Source of the DNA: Paracoccus saliphilus
Lineage (GTDB): Bacteria > Pseudomonadota > Alphaproteobacteria > Rhodobacterales > Rhodobacteraceae
Reading direction: 5' to 3'
DNA length: 64,000 nucleotides
Assembly: GCF_028553805.1 (NCBI RefSeq)
Contig: NZ_CP067140.1
Location: forward strand, 806,001 to 870,000
Both the position numbers and the translations under genes were made by a program. The notes below the pieces were generated by a model. That model was not told the origin of the DNA. It was given only the letters and a program-made list of their open reading frames with translations, and did not search any database. This document shows, piece by piece, positions 35,440-44,075 of the stretch; the stretch's first letter is position 1, and the number at the start of each line of letters is the position of its first letter.

Positions 35440-36030
35440 ATGAGTAGCGACCCCGAACAGTCCGACCCCGCGAACCTGACCGGCAAGGTCCTGATAGCCA
35501 TGCCGGGAATGAGCGATCCGCGCTTTCAGCGCTCGGTCGTGCTGATATGTGCACATTCCGACGATGGAGCGATGGGGCTGGTGCTGAACCGGCCATTGCC
35601 CGAGATAGATTTCGGCGATCTGCTCGAACAGCTCGAGATAGAGGCCGATAACGGCGCCCGCCTGATCGAGGTGCGGTTTGGAGGGCCGGTCGAGCCGGGC
35701 CGGGGCTTTGTCTTGCATAATGTGCCTGAACACGGCAACGACCCCGAAGGGCGGCTGCGGATCGGGCAGGATCTGGCGATGACCACGACCCGCGACATTC
35801 TTGAGGACCTGGCGCATGGGGATGGTCCGGAATCGGCTGTTCTGGTCCTCGGATATGCGGGCTGGGGGCCGGGGCAGCTTGAAGACGAGATGCTGCAGAA
35901 CGGCTGGCTTGTGGGTGATAGCGCCGAGGAACTGATCTTCGGCGACGATCACGATGTGAAATGGCAATCGGCGCTGCGGGCGCAGGGGATAGATCCGTCG
36001 CTTCTCTCTGCCGCGGCGGGCCGTGCCTGA
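35440..36030 (+). CDS. YqgE/AlgH family protein
   Basis: 196 residues: LTGKVLIAMPGMSDPRFQRSVVLICAHSDDGAMGLVLNRPL and GYAGWGPGQLEDE are UPF0301 hallmarks. Molecular function not established. ATG 35440 has AAGGAGA upstream. Confidence 0.9.
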   Translation: MSSDPEQSDPANLTGKVLIAMPGMSDPRFQRSVVLICAHSDDGAMGLVLNRPLPEIDFGDLLEQLEIEADNGARLIEVRFGGPVEPGRGFVLHNVPEHGNDPEGRLRIGQDLAMTTTRDILEDLAHGDGPESAVLVLGYAGWGPGQLEDEMLQNGWLVGDSAEELIFGDDHDVKWQSALRAQGIDPSLLSAAAGRA

Positions 36031-36063
36031 CCGGGTGCGCTGGTCGCGATCCCCGAAACTGCC

Positions 36064-36864
36064 TCAGCGAAACTCCGGGAAAAAGCGGTCCGAGGGCGTG
36101 AAGATCTCGAAACCATCCGAGGTGACACCGATAGAATGCTCGAACTGCGCCGAAAGGGATTTGTCGCGGGTGACGGCGGTCCAGTCATCGGCAAGCGTCT
36201 TGGTCTCGGCCCGTCCGAGATTGATCATCGGCTCGATGGTGAAGAACATGCCTTCCTCCAGCACCGGGCCTTTCCCTTCGCGCCCGAAATGCAGCACGTT
36301 GGGCGGCGCGTGAAACACCCTCCCCAGACCGTGACCGCAGAAATCCCGCACCACCGACATCCGGTGCCCCTCGGCATAGGTCTGGATGGCGGCCCCGATA
36401 TCTCCGAAGGTCGCGCCGGGACGAACGGCCTCGATCCCCTTCATCAGGGAGTCATGGGTCACCTGGATCAGCCGCTGCGCCTTGATTGACGGCTTTCCGG
36501 CCACATACATGCGGCTGGTGTCGCCATACCAGCCATCGACGATCACGGTAACATCGATATTCAGGATGTCGCCGTTCTTCAGGCTCTTTTCGCCCGGAAT
36601 GCCGTGGCAGACCACATGGTTCACACTGATGCAGCTTGCGTGCTGATAACCGCGATAGCCGATCGTGGCCGAGGTGGCGCCAAGCTCTTCGACCCGGTTC
36701 CGGATGAAATCGTCGAGCGCGCCTGTGGCTACGCCCGGTTCCACCAGCGGACTGACCTCGTCAAGGATTTGCGCGGCCACGGCGCCCGCCTTGCGCATGC
36801 CCTCGAAATCCTCCGGCGCATGGATGCGGATGCCTTCCTTGGTGATGCGGCTTTCTTCGTCCAT
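36064..36864 (-). CDS. map: Methionine aminopeptidase type I
   Basis: 266 residues. The metal ligands of the pita-bread fold are visible: NIDVTVIVDGWYGDTS (two Asp), FCGHGLG (His), TIEPMIN (Glu) and SAQFEHS (Glu); HGIP carries the substrate histidine. It removes the initiator methionine. ATG 36864 has AAGGA upstream. Confidence 0.95.
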   Translation of the reverse strand: MDEESRITKEGIRIHAPEDFEGMRKAGAVAAQILDEVSPLVEPGVATGALDDFIRNRVEELGATSATIGYRGYQHASCISVNHVVCHGIPGEKSLKNGDILNIDVTVIVDGWYGDTSRMYVAGKPSIKAQRLIQVTHDSLMKGIEAVRPGATFGDIGAAIQTYAEGHRMSVVRDFCGHGLGRVFHAPPNVLHFGREGKGPVLEEGMFFTIEPMINLGRAETKTLADDWTAVTRDKSLSAQFEHSIGVTSDGFEIFTPSDRFFPEFR

Positions 36865-36967
36865 CGGGTAATCCTTTCTTCTGGTCGCATAGATAGTCGC
36901 ACCGGCCCACTTGTTCCAGCCCCATGCAGAGGCATAGAAGGAGAAGGTAAAAGCGAGGGGCAGGGCC

Positions 36968-37708
36968 ATGCAATCAGACAATCCCACGGCAGCCATCCTG
37001 GTGATCGGCGATGAAATCCTGTCGGGGCGCACGCGCGAGGGGAATGCGCATCATCTGGCGGGGGTGCTGACGGCCACCGGGTTCGACCTGCGCGAGATGC
37101 GGATCGTGGCGGATGACCATGACCAGATCGTCGCCGCCATCCGGGCCCTGGACGGCTCTCTGGGCGGCGCCTTTGATTTGCTGTTCACCTCGGGCGGGAT
37201 CGGGCCGACGCATGACGATATCACCGCCGATGCGGTGGCCGCCGCGCATGGCACCAAGGTCGAAATAAACGAGGAGGCGCGGGCGCTTTTGCAGGCGCGC
37301 TGCGACCGGATGGGGGTGGAACTGACGCCGAACCGGCTGCGGATGGCGCGGGTGCCGGTCGGGGCCACGCTGATCGATAACGCGGTGTCGGCGGCGCCGG
37401 GCTTCTCCATCGGCAGGACCCATGTGATGGCCGGTGTGCCCGAGGTGTTCCGAGGTATGGTCGACTGGCTGATTCCGCGGCTGCCGGGCGGGCAGCCCGC
37501 GCAATCGCTGAGCGTCGAGGTGAGGCGCGGCGAGAGCGAGGTGGCCGAGGAACTGCAGGCATTGGCCGCAGAATTCCCCGATCTGTCAATGGGTTCCTAT
37601 CCGTTCCACGACGAGTCTGGCTGGGGCACGAACCTGGTGGTGCGTGGGCTGGATGGCGCGCGGGTGGCGTTCGCGATGTCGGAACTCAAGCGGTTGCTGA
37701 AGCTATGA
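36968..37708 (+). CDS. Molybdopterin-binding (CinA N-terminal-like) protein
   Basis: 246 residues. MoaB/Mog-fold domain: ILVIGDEILSGRTREGNAHHLAGVL and FTSGGIGPTHDDITADAVA. It corresponds to the N-terminal half of CinA without the C-terminal nicotinamide-nucleotide deamidase domain. The activity of the stand-alone form is uncertain (ADP-ribose pyrophosphatase-like or MPT-binding). It overlaps the next gene by 4 bp. Confidence 0.85.
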   Translation: MQSDNPTAAILVIGDEILSGRTREGNAHHLAGVLTATGFDLREMRIVADDHDQIVAAIRALDGSLGGAFDLLFTSGGIGPTHDDITADAVAAAHGTKVEINEEARALLQARCDRMGVELTPNRLRMARVPVGATLIDNAVSAAPGFSIGRTHVMAGVPEVFRGMVDWLIPRLPGGQPAQSLSVEVRRGESEVAEELQALAAEFPDLSMGSYPFHDESGWGTNLVVRGLDGARVAFAMSELKRLLKL

Positions 37709-38424
37709 TGGACGCGGCACTGGCACAGGCATTCGAGGCGACATGGCCCGCCGTGGAATATGCGGATGCAGGCGGTTTCCGCGTTGGGAAAGGTTTGGGC
37801 GCAGGCGGGCGCGTCAGCTCGGCCAGGGCTTTAACCGGCTGGAAAGACAGCGATATTCCGGAAGCCGTCAAGGTTCATGAAGGGTGGGGACAGCGGGCGC
37901 TGTTCCGTGCGCTGGACGAGGATGTGGAACTGGTCGCGGCGCTGGAGGCGCAGGGGTTCCGGCGCGAGAATCCCACCGCGATCATGGAGATCGAAACTGC
38001 CGCGCTGACGGATCGGGACTTGCCGCGGGTGACGGCTTTCGCCGTCTGGCCGCCCATGGCGATTCAGCGCGAGATCTGGGCGGCGGGTAATATCGGGCCG
38101 GCGCGGCAGGCGGTGATGGAGCGTGTGGAGGCGCCTGTCACATCGATCCTCGGGCGGATCGCGGACCGTGCCGCCGGGGCTGCATTTGTCGCTATTCATC
38201 AAGGTGTTGCCATGGTTCATTGCGTCGAGATCCTGCCGGATTTGCGGCGCAAGGGACTGGCGGGCTGGATGATGCGGCAGGCGGCTTTCTGGGCGGCGGA
38301 GAACGGGGCGGAGCGGATCGGATTGGCCGTGAGCCGTGACAACGAGGGGGCGATGGCGCTGTATCGGCACCTCGGATTCCGCGAGATGGCCGGATACAGC
38401 TATTACGCGCGGCCCGCAGGATAG
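37705..38424 (+). CDS. GNAT-family N-acetyltransferase
   Basis: 239 residues. The C-terminal half has the acetyl-CoA motif VEILPDLRRKGLAGWMMRQAAFWA and NEGAMALYRHLGF. The N-terminal half is a divergent GNAT-like lobe. Substrate unknown. Translationally coupled to the previous gene. Confidence 0.82.
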   Translation: MMDAALAQAFEATWPAVEYADAGGFRVGKGLGAGGRVSSARALTGWKDSDIPEAVKVHEGWGQRALFRALDEDVELVAALEAQGFRRENPTAIMEIETAALTDRDLPRVTAFAVWPPMAIQREIWAAGNIGPARQAVMERVEAPVTSILGRIADRAAGAAFVAIHQGVAMVHCVEILPDLRRKGLAGWMMRQAAFWAAENGAERIGLAVSRDNEGAMALYRHLGFREMAGYSYYARPAG

Positions 38425-38517
38425 GCCGCGCAACATCACCGTACGTTGCATTGGGTCACACCGCGCAACACTTGACCGGATTTGACCAGCAAATGCTGGG
38501 AATCCGGCTGTGACATC

Positions 38518-38573
38518 CGTACACCGAACGTGCACAGGGCGTACACAGCCCGTACACCGGCAGCGAGCGTTGC
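38518..38573. repeat. 56-bp repeat, copy 1: four YGTRCAC half-sites at 11-bp spacing
   Basis: Half-sites CGTACAC, CGTGCAC, CGTACAC and CGTACAC start at 38518, 38529, 38540 and 38551, each followed by four variable bases; a GGCAGCG-CGTTGC tail completes the repeat. The whole aligns without gaps to 41101-41156 (47 of 56 bases identical). The layout of 7-bp half-sites plus 4-bp spacers equals that of OmpR/PhoB-type operators. It lies in a 311-bp gap after the GNAT gene. Confidence 0.75.
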
Positions 38574-38583
38574 GCGGCTCAGA

Positions 38584-38672
38584 TCACGGTTCCGTGAGTC
38601 AAGGAAACCGGCATTGATTCCATTTAGGCCATAATCGGCGAAGAAACCCGCTTATTACTGCCTATAATGGAA
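38584..38672. repeat. Clustered dyads downstream of the 56-bp repeat
   Basis: TCACGG-TT-CCGTGA (38584-38597) is a perfect palindrome. TTCCATTTAGGC (38618-38629) and GCCTATAATGGAA (38660-38672) form an inverted repeat. The first could be a regulator site, the second a hairpin or element end. No ORF is supported in 38425-38735. Confidence 0.5.
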
Positions 38673-38735
38673 CGAATGGCCGTGACGAGGCGGCAAGGGG
38701 CGTTCGAGAGGTCTTGAGGGCTGCGGATGGATCTC

Positions 38736-38906
38736 TTACAGGCCATGCTGCTTTCGATGCGAAAAGATTCCGCGCCATGATCTGTGCAGATGGAGGGTCA
38801 ATTGTTCCAGGCCCATCCTGAGCATCCTGGAGCGTTCCCGATTTGCCTTGAGGGCAAGGCGCTGCAGGTCAGGCCGGGAGCGGGTATTTATCGTGTAATG
38901 CGACAT
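38736..38906 (-). CDS. Small basic hypothetical protein
   Basis: 56 residues, strongly basic, N terminus MSHYTINTRSRPDLQRLALK, C terminus with WRGIF. It has the feel of short DUF1127-like alphaproteobacterial proteins, but I cannot assign it. A perfect GGAGG 5-6 bp before ATG 38906 supports translation. Divergent from the LysR gene. Confidence 0.6.
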   Translation of the reverse strand: MSHYTINTRSRPDLQRLALKANRERSRMLRMGLEQLTLHLHRSWRGIFSHRKQHGL

Positions 38907-39111
38907 CTGAACCTCCATCGGGTTGTCATGTTGGTGGAACCGGAAGCGCCCGCCCGATCCGTTCAGCACGTCGAAAATGGGGAGCGAGCCCATCGCGGCA
39001 GAACGGTTTCTTCGGTCATGGCGTCCGGATTACCTCCAACATAGTGCCGGACATCAGATCACTCAATGAAAGTTATTTGCCACGTAGCGTTAAATTTATT
39101 AACGTCACGTC

Positions 39112-40023
39112 ATGTCTCGCCGCCTCCCCAATCTGAACGCCGTCCGCGCTTTCGACGCGGCGGCCCGCCATCAGAGTTTTTCACGCGCGGCTGACGAGCT
39201 TGGCGTCACGCATGGCTCGGTCAGCCGCTATATCAAGAACCTGGAGGCCGATCTGGGCCTTCAGCTTTTCGAGCGCCGTCACCGGCAGGTGGCACTGACC
39301 CCCGCCGGGGCCCGTTATGCCGGGACTGTCGCCGAGGCGCTTGTGCTGATCTCGCTAGAAACGGGGACACGGGTTGCCGGAGGCGCCAGGGGCAAGGTGG
39401 TGCTCGATGTCGATTCCGACCTGGCGCTGTTATGGCTGATGCCGCGGCTGGACCGGGCGGGACTGGACGCGCTTGGCATCGACATCGAATTACGATCCGA
39501 TCCCGAACCGCCGCGGACGATCGCGCCAAGCACGGATCTTGCCATCACATGGGGGCCGATCGATGCGCCGGGATATTCGCGGGAGCCGTTACTGAGTTTC
39601 ACTTCTTTTCCCGTCTGCGCCCCGGATCTGGCCGCAGAGATGCGGCGGACGGGGCTGGCCGGTCAGCGGTTGATCCATGACCGGAGCATGGGAAGCTGGG
39701 ACGAGATCCTCAGGCGCGAGGGGCTGGCATTGTCCTCGGCGGCGGGGCACCTGACCTTTCACCGGACCTATCTTTGCCTCGATGCCGCGGCGCAGGGGTT
39801 GGGAATCGCCATCGGCGACGATGTGACCACGGCAGAGATGCTGAAGGCCGGGCGGCTGATCCGTCCCTTTGGCCCGGATATGCCGGGCCGCAAGGCGTTT
39901 TACCTGTCGACCAGCAGCCGGTCGCCGATCCGCCCGCCGGTTTTGGCGCTTCGCAACTGGTTGTTAGCGCAGGCAGAGGATCATGCGCAGCGGATCGAAG
40001 GCGAGGCGTCGGGCAGCGATTGA
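39112..40023 (+). CDS. LysR-family regulator (GcvA-like)
   Basis: 303 residues. N-terminal winged helix PNLNAVRAFDAAARHQSFSRAADELGVTHGSVSRYIKNLE and a periplasmic-binding-type effector domain. The GcvA-like opening is typical of regulators of amino-acid use. It ends 26 bp from the convergent ornithine cyclodeaminase gene, a plausible target (inference). Confidence 0.88.
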   Translation: MSRRLPNLNAVRAFDAAARHQSFSRAADELGVTHGSVSRYIKNLEADLGLQLFERRHRQVALTPAGARYAGTVAEALVLISLETGTRVAGGARGKVVLDVDSDLALLWLMPRLDRAGLDALGIDIELRSDPEPPRTIAPSTDLAITWGPIDAPGYSREPLLSFTSFPVCAPDLAAEMRRTGLAGQRLIHDRSMGSWDEILRREGLALSSAAGHLTFHRTYLCLDAAAQGLGIAIGDDVTTAEMLKAGRLIRPFGPDMPGRKAFYLSTSSRSPIRPPVLALRNWLLAQAEDHAQRIEGEASGSD

Positions 40024-40048
40024 GATGCGGTGACGGACTGACCCGATT

Positions 40049-40951
40049 TTATCCGCTGGCCTCAAGGATATAGCGCGCGGTCATCAGGTCGAGATGCGCG
40101 CCGCCGCCATTCTTGGCGATGGTGATCTCGGCATCAGATTCGCGGGCGTAGCGGCCCGAGGGCAGGTCGTAGAAATCGGCGAGGATATCCGCTTCGGTGA
40201 TCGCGCCGCTGTCCAGCGGCATCTGGATTTCGCCGATATGGCCGATGGTCGTATCGCGGCTGTCAACGAAGAGACGGGCACGACGGATGGCCTCGTCATC
40301 GACCTCGCGCATGTCGGGGCGGTAGGCGCCGATCAGGTCCAGATGCGTGCCGGGTTGCAGCCATTCACCACGCAGAACCGGCTCTTTCGCCATGGTGGTG
40401 GTGGCGATCAGATCGGCGTCGCGGGTGGCTGCGGCGAGGTCTTCGACCGCCGTGGCATTCAGGCGTTCGGCCAGGTCGCGGGCTGCCTCTGCCGTGCGAT
40501 TCCAGATGGTTATGCGGATATCCGGGAACAGGGCGCGATAGGCATCGGCCATGGAGGCTGCGACATTTCCCGCGCCGACGATCAGCGCTTGCCGGCTATC
40601 CTTGCGGGCGAGACGGCGGGCGGACAACAGGCTGTCTCCGGCAGTTTTCCACTTGGTGACAAGGTGAAAATCAACGATCGCCTGCAACTGGCCGGTGGCG
40701 TCGTCGAACAGGTTCACGGCGCCGTTGATCATCGGCACGCCATTCGCCGGATTGCCCGGGAAGACCGCCGCCGGTTTGACCGCCAGCCCCAACCCGTCGA
40801 TCCAGGCAGAGCGGGTCAGAAGCGTATCCTTGCCGCGATAGAGGAAACTGTCGGCGACCTCGGCCCGTGGCAGGCTGTGACCACGCGCCAGCGCGTCGGT
40901 CAGGGCGATCCAGTCCAGTCGGGACTCGGCGTCGGAAGTGATGATCTGCAT
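40049..40951 (-). CDS. Ornithine cyclodeaminase / mu-crystallin family protein
   Basis: 300 residues. Rossmann motif LIVGAGNVAASMADAY, and substrate-binding residues in LLTRSAWID, VKPAAVFPGNPANGVPMINGAVNLFD and WKTAGDSLLSARRLA. Family members include ornithine cyclodeaminase, alanine dehydrogenase and ketimine reductase; the exact substrate is open. ATG 40951 has AAGGATG upstream. The second 56-bp repeat lies 150 bp upstream. Confidence 0.86.
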   Translation of the reverse strand: MQIITSDAESRLDWIALTDALARGHSLPRAEVADSFLYRGKDTLLTRSAWIDGLGLAVKPAAVFPGNPANGVPMINGAVNLFDDATGQLQAIVDFHLVTKWKTAGDSLLSARRLARKDSRQALIVGAGNVAASMADAYRALFPDIRITIWNRTAEAARDLAERLNATAVEDLAAATRDADLIATTTMAKEPVLRGEWLQPGTHLDLIGAYRPDMREVDDEAIRRARLFVDSRDTTIGHIGEIQMPLDSGAITEADILADFYDLPSGRYARESDAEITIAKNGGGAHLDLMTARYILEASG

Positions 40952-41100
40952 GCTCGCATCCTTGTCTTTGATCCGCAGCCTAAAGCAGATCTGGAGGTGA
41001 TGAAAAGCGTTGCGCAACGAGGGCGTGCGCTGCTTTGCGGCTGCGGCGCAACAGCACTTGCGTTTGACACTGAAAACGCAGGGTTTCTGCCTGCACATGC

Positions 41101-41156
41101 CGTACACCGCCTGTGCACAGCGCGTACACAACCTGTACACAGGCAGCGGACGTTGC
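41101..41156. repeat. 56-bp repeat, copy 2, in a divergent promoter region
   Basis: Half-sites CGTACAC, TGTGCAC, CGTACAC and TGTACAC start at 41101, 41112, 41123 and 41134, then a GGCAGCG-CGTTGC tail that here completes the palindrome CGTTGCAACG (41151-41160). Another palindrome, CGTTGCGCAACG, is at 41008-41019. The region separates ornithine cyclodeaminase (leftward) from the GFA gene (rightward), so it is likely an operator for one or both. Confidence 0.75.
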
Positions 41157-41256
41157 AACGCTGACGCCATGTTAAATGTTAAGTTTCTGGAAAGGTTTTA
41201 CACGACTGACGGTCTATGGGAGAGGCTTCACGAGCGGAATTGAAGGGAGGTATGAC

Positions 41257-41649
41257 ATGGAGCAATTCACCGGAGGCTGCCTGTGCGGCGATGTCCGGGT
41301 CACGGCCTCGGGCCCTCCATATCGGGTCGGCATCTGCCATTGCCTCGACTGCCGCAAGCATCACGGGGCGCTTTTCTATGCGTCAGCGGTTTTCCCCCAA
41401 GATGCGGTCACGATCGAGGGCGAGACGGGTGATTATGCCGGCCGGTGTTTCTGCCCCCGTTGCGGCTCGTCGGTCTTCGCGCGCAGCGGGGATGAGATCG
41501 AGCTGCATCTGGGCGCGCTGGATTCCCCGGACCGGTTGATGCCCAGCTATGAAAGCTGGACCATCCGGCGCGAATCCTGGTTGCCGGAGTTCCCGCTGGC
41601 GAGGCGATACGAACGGGATCGCGACGCCGACAGCCATGACGAGGAATAG
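41257..41649 (+). CDS. GFA-family zinc protein
   Basis: 130 residues. Zinc-binding cysteines [18 protein letters not shown] and CFCPRCGS match the GFA (glutathione-dependent formaldehyde-activating) fold. The family name overstates what is known; the substrate is uncertain. ATG 41257 has GGGAGG upstream. Confidence 0.85.
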   Translation: MEQFTGGCLCGDVRVTASGPPYRVGICHCLDCRKHHGALFYASAVFPQDAVTIEGETGDYAGRCFCPRCGSSVFARSGDEIELHLGALDSPDRLMPSYESWTIRRESWLPEFPLARRYERDRDADSHDEE

Positions 41650-41792
41650 CCGGACCGCCGCCATCCCGGCCCAAGGCGAAACATCGCCATTCGCAGTTGT
41701 ACCCACGGGCAAGGAATTGCCAGCCGCAGAGAGGTGAATTAACCTTTTACCGGCGGCGTCCTGCCGATAGTTCACAGGGGATAACAAGGAAC

Positions 41793-42227
41793 ATGATTCA
41801 GGAATTCAAAGAGTTTATCGCCAAGGGCAATGTCATGGACATGGCCGTGGGGATCATCATCGGCGCGGCCTTCACGGCCATCGTCACCTCATTGGTCAAT
41901 GACCTGATCAACCCGATCATCGGGCTGGTGACTGGCGGCGTCGATTTCACCAATAAATACATTATCCTGTCGGGCGAGGTTGCCGAAGGCACCAGCCTGG
42001 AGGCGGCCCGCGAGTCAGGCGCGGCGGTCTTTGCCTATGGCTCTTTCCTGATGGCGGTGCTGAATTTCCTCATCATCGCCTGGGTGGTGTTCCTGCTGGT
42101 CAAGGCCGTGAACCGCGCCAAGGCCGCTGCAGAGAAAGAGGAGGCCGCGGTAGAGGAGGCGCCCGCCGGTCCGTCGCAGGAGGAATTGCTGGCCCAGATC
42201 CGCGACCTGCTGGCGGCAAAGGGCTAA
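41793..42227 (+). CDS. mscL: Large-conductance mechanosensitive channel
   Basis: 144 residues. MscL hallmarks [37 protein letters not shown] in TM1 and [27 protein letters not shown] in TM2, with a C-terminal helical bundle. It releases solutes during osmotic downshock. ATG 41793 has AAGGA upstream. Confidence 0.95.
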   Translation: MIQEFKEFIAKGNVMDMAVGIIIGAAFTAIVTSLVNDLINPIIGLVTGGVDFTNKYIILSGEVAEGTSLEAARESGAAVFAYGSFLMAVLNFLIIAWVVFLLVKAVNRAKAAAEKEEAAVEEAPAGPSQEELLAQIRDLLAAKG

Positions 42228-42234
42228 GCGGCGA

Positions 42235-42268
42235 GGGCGCGCCCGGTTCCGGACGCGCCCATTTCATT
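42235..42268. terminator. Terminator between mscL and ald
   Basis: GGGCGCG (42235-42241) pairs with CGCGCCC (42254-42260), the loop containing a further CCGG-TT-CCGG pairing, followed by ATTTCATTT. It lies between convergent genes. Confidence 0.65.
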
Positions 42269-42271
42269 TCG

Positions 42272-43390
42272 TCATTGGTTCAGCAATTGCTCGGGCGTGA
42301 CCGCTGGCAGGCCCAATGCCTCGCCCACGGGCAGCGATGTCAGCTTGCCGCGATGGGTCGAGAGCCCGGCCCGCAGATGCGGATCATCGGTAACCGCCTG
42401 CCGCCAGCCCTTGTCAGCCAGCGCCAGCAGGAAGGGCAGGGTTACATTGCCCAGTGCCTGGGTCGAGGTGCGCGCCACAGCGCCCGGCATGTTCGCCACG
42501 CAGTAATGCACCACCCCGTCCACCTCGTAGATCGGGTCTTGGTGGGTCGTGGCGCGCGAGGTCTCGAAACAACCGCCCTGGTCGATGGCGACATCCACGA
42601 GGACCGAGCCCTGCGGCATGGTCGAAAGCTGTTCGCGGGTGATCAGCTTGGGCGCGGCCGCGCCGGGAATCAGGACTGCGCCGATGACCATGTCGGCGGT
42701 CTGGATCAGTTCGGCGGTGGCGGCGGCGTTGGCATATTGGGTGGTCAGCTTGCCCATGAACACGTCGTCCAGATAGGACAGTCGCGGCACCGAACGGTCC
42801 ATCACGGTCACATTCGCGCCCATGCCCACGGCAACGCGCGCGGCCGCGGCACCGACGACACCGCCGCCGATGATGATGACATTGGCCGGACGGACGCCCG
42901 GCACGCCGCCCATCAGCACGCCGCGCCCGCCATTGGCCTTCTGCATTGCCCATGATCCGACCTGCGGCGCGAGGCGTCCGGCCACTTCGGACATCGGCGC
43001 CAGCAGCGGCAATCCGCCGCGCGCATCCGTCACGGTTTCATAGGCGATCGAGGTGACGCCGGAATCCAGCAGGTCGCGGGTCTGGTCCGGGTCCGGGGCA
43101 AGGTGCAGATAGGTGAAGAGCAGCTGGTCTTCGCGCAGCAATTTGCGCTCTACCGCCTGCGGTTCCTTGACCTTGATGACCAGTTCGGACCGATCAAAGA
43201 TCGCCGCCGCATCCGGGGCGATTTCGGCGCCGATGGCCTGGTAATCCTCGTCGGTGAAGCCCGCGCCGATCCCTGCGCCGGTCTCGATCAGCACGTCATG
43301 GCCGCGCAGGATCGCCTCGGCGGCATTGGCGGGGGTCAGGCCCACGCGGAATTCCTGCGGTTTGATTTCCTTCGGGCAACCGATTTTCAT
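42272..43390 (-). CDS. ald: Alanine dehydrogenase
   Basis: 372 residues. N-terminal MKIGCPKEIKPQEFRVGLTPANA, catalytic Lys/His region (VIKVKEPQ; FTYLHLAPD), and NAD-binding VIIIGGGVVGAAAARVAVGMGANV. It oxidatively deaminates L-alanine to pyruvate and ammonia. ATG 43390 has GGAGGAG upstream. Divergent from an Lrp-type regulator, the standard arrangement. Confidence 0.95.
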   Translation of the reverse strand: MKIGCPKEIKPQEFRVGLTPANAAEAILRGHDVLIETGAGIGAGFTDEDYQAIGAEIAPDAAAIFDRSELVIKVKEPQAVERKLLREDQLLFTYLHLAPDPDQTRDLLDSGVTSIAYETVTDARGGLPLLAPMSEVAGRLAPQVGSWAMQKANGGRGVLMGGVPGVRPANVIIIGGGVVGAAAARVAVGMGANVTVMDRSVPRLSYLDDVFMGKLTTQYANAAATAELIQTADMVIGAVLIPGAAAPKLITREQLSTMPQGSVLVDVAIDQGGCFETSRATTHQDPIYEVDGVVHYCVANMPGAVARTSTQALGNVTLPFLLALADKGWRQAVTDDPHLRAGLSTHRGKLTSLPVGEALGLPAVTPEQLLNQ

Positions 43391-43526
43391 GAAGCTGCTC
43401 CTCCCTTCGTGTGGAACCATTCACAATTACATCGCGGATAGACTGCCAGAAAATTGCCGCAAGGTGCTGCGAAGCTGTGGACGCGGGGCAGGGGATTTTG
43501 GTAGAAAGCATTGCAATTTTCATAAG

Positions 43527-43539
43527 TATTCGAAGAATA
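43527..43539. promoter_or_regulatory. Candidate Lrp-type operator in the ald intergenic region
   Basis: TATTC-GAA-GAATA is a perfect dyad in an AT-rich stretch 8 bp before the regulator start and about 140 bp from ald. AT-rich dyads are typical AsnC/Lrp targets. Confidence 0.45.
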
Positions 43540-43546
43540 TCCCATT

Positions 43547-44008
43547 ATGTCAGAGATTGACGCAATAGACCGCCGAATCCTCGCCCTGTTGCAGAAGCAG
43601 GGCCGAATCAGCAATGCCGAGCTGGCGCTGCGGGTGCATCTGTCGCCAAGCGCCTGTCACCGGCGGGTGCAGCGGCTGGAGGAGACGGGCGTGATCCAGG
43701 ATTACGTCGCCCTGCTGAACGCGCGGAAATTGCAGCGGCAGACCACGGTTTTCGTCGAGATCACCCTGTCGGGGCAGGCGGACGAATTGCTGGACGCGTT
43801 CGAGCGTGCTGTGCGGGCGATTCCCGATGTGCTGGAATGTCACCTGATGGCGGGCACGGCGGATTACCTGCTGAAGATCGTGGTCGAGGATACCGACGAT
43901 TTCGCCCGCATCCATCGCCAGCACCTGGCGCGCCTGCCGGGCGTGGCGCAGATGCATTCGTCATTCGCGCTGCGCACGGTATTACGGACGACCGCGATCC
44001 CGGTGTGA
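43547..44008 (+). CDS. aldR: Lrp/AsnC-family regulator of alanine dehydrogenase
   Basis: 153 residues. HTH domain (DAIDRRILALLQKQGRISNAELALRVHLSPSACHRRVQRLEETGVI) and an AsnC ligand domain (DVLECHLMAGTADYLLKIVV). The symbol follows from its divergent position next to ald. Confidence 0.85.
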   Translation: MSEIDAIDRRILALLQKQGRISNAELALRVHLSPSACHRRVQRLEETGVIQDYVALLNARKLQRQTTVFVEITLSGQADELLDAFERAVRAIPDVLECHLMAGTADYLLKIVVEDTDDFARIHRQHLARLPGVAQMHSSFALRTVLRTTAIPV

Positions 44009-44075
44009 CCGGAGCCCTTTGACAAGTCGGCTGCCGCATGATCATCTTTCGGCAAATCCAGCAAACGGGACTGTC

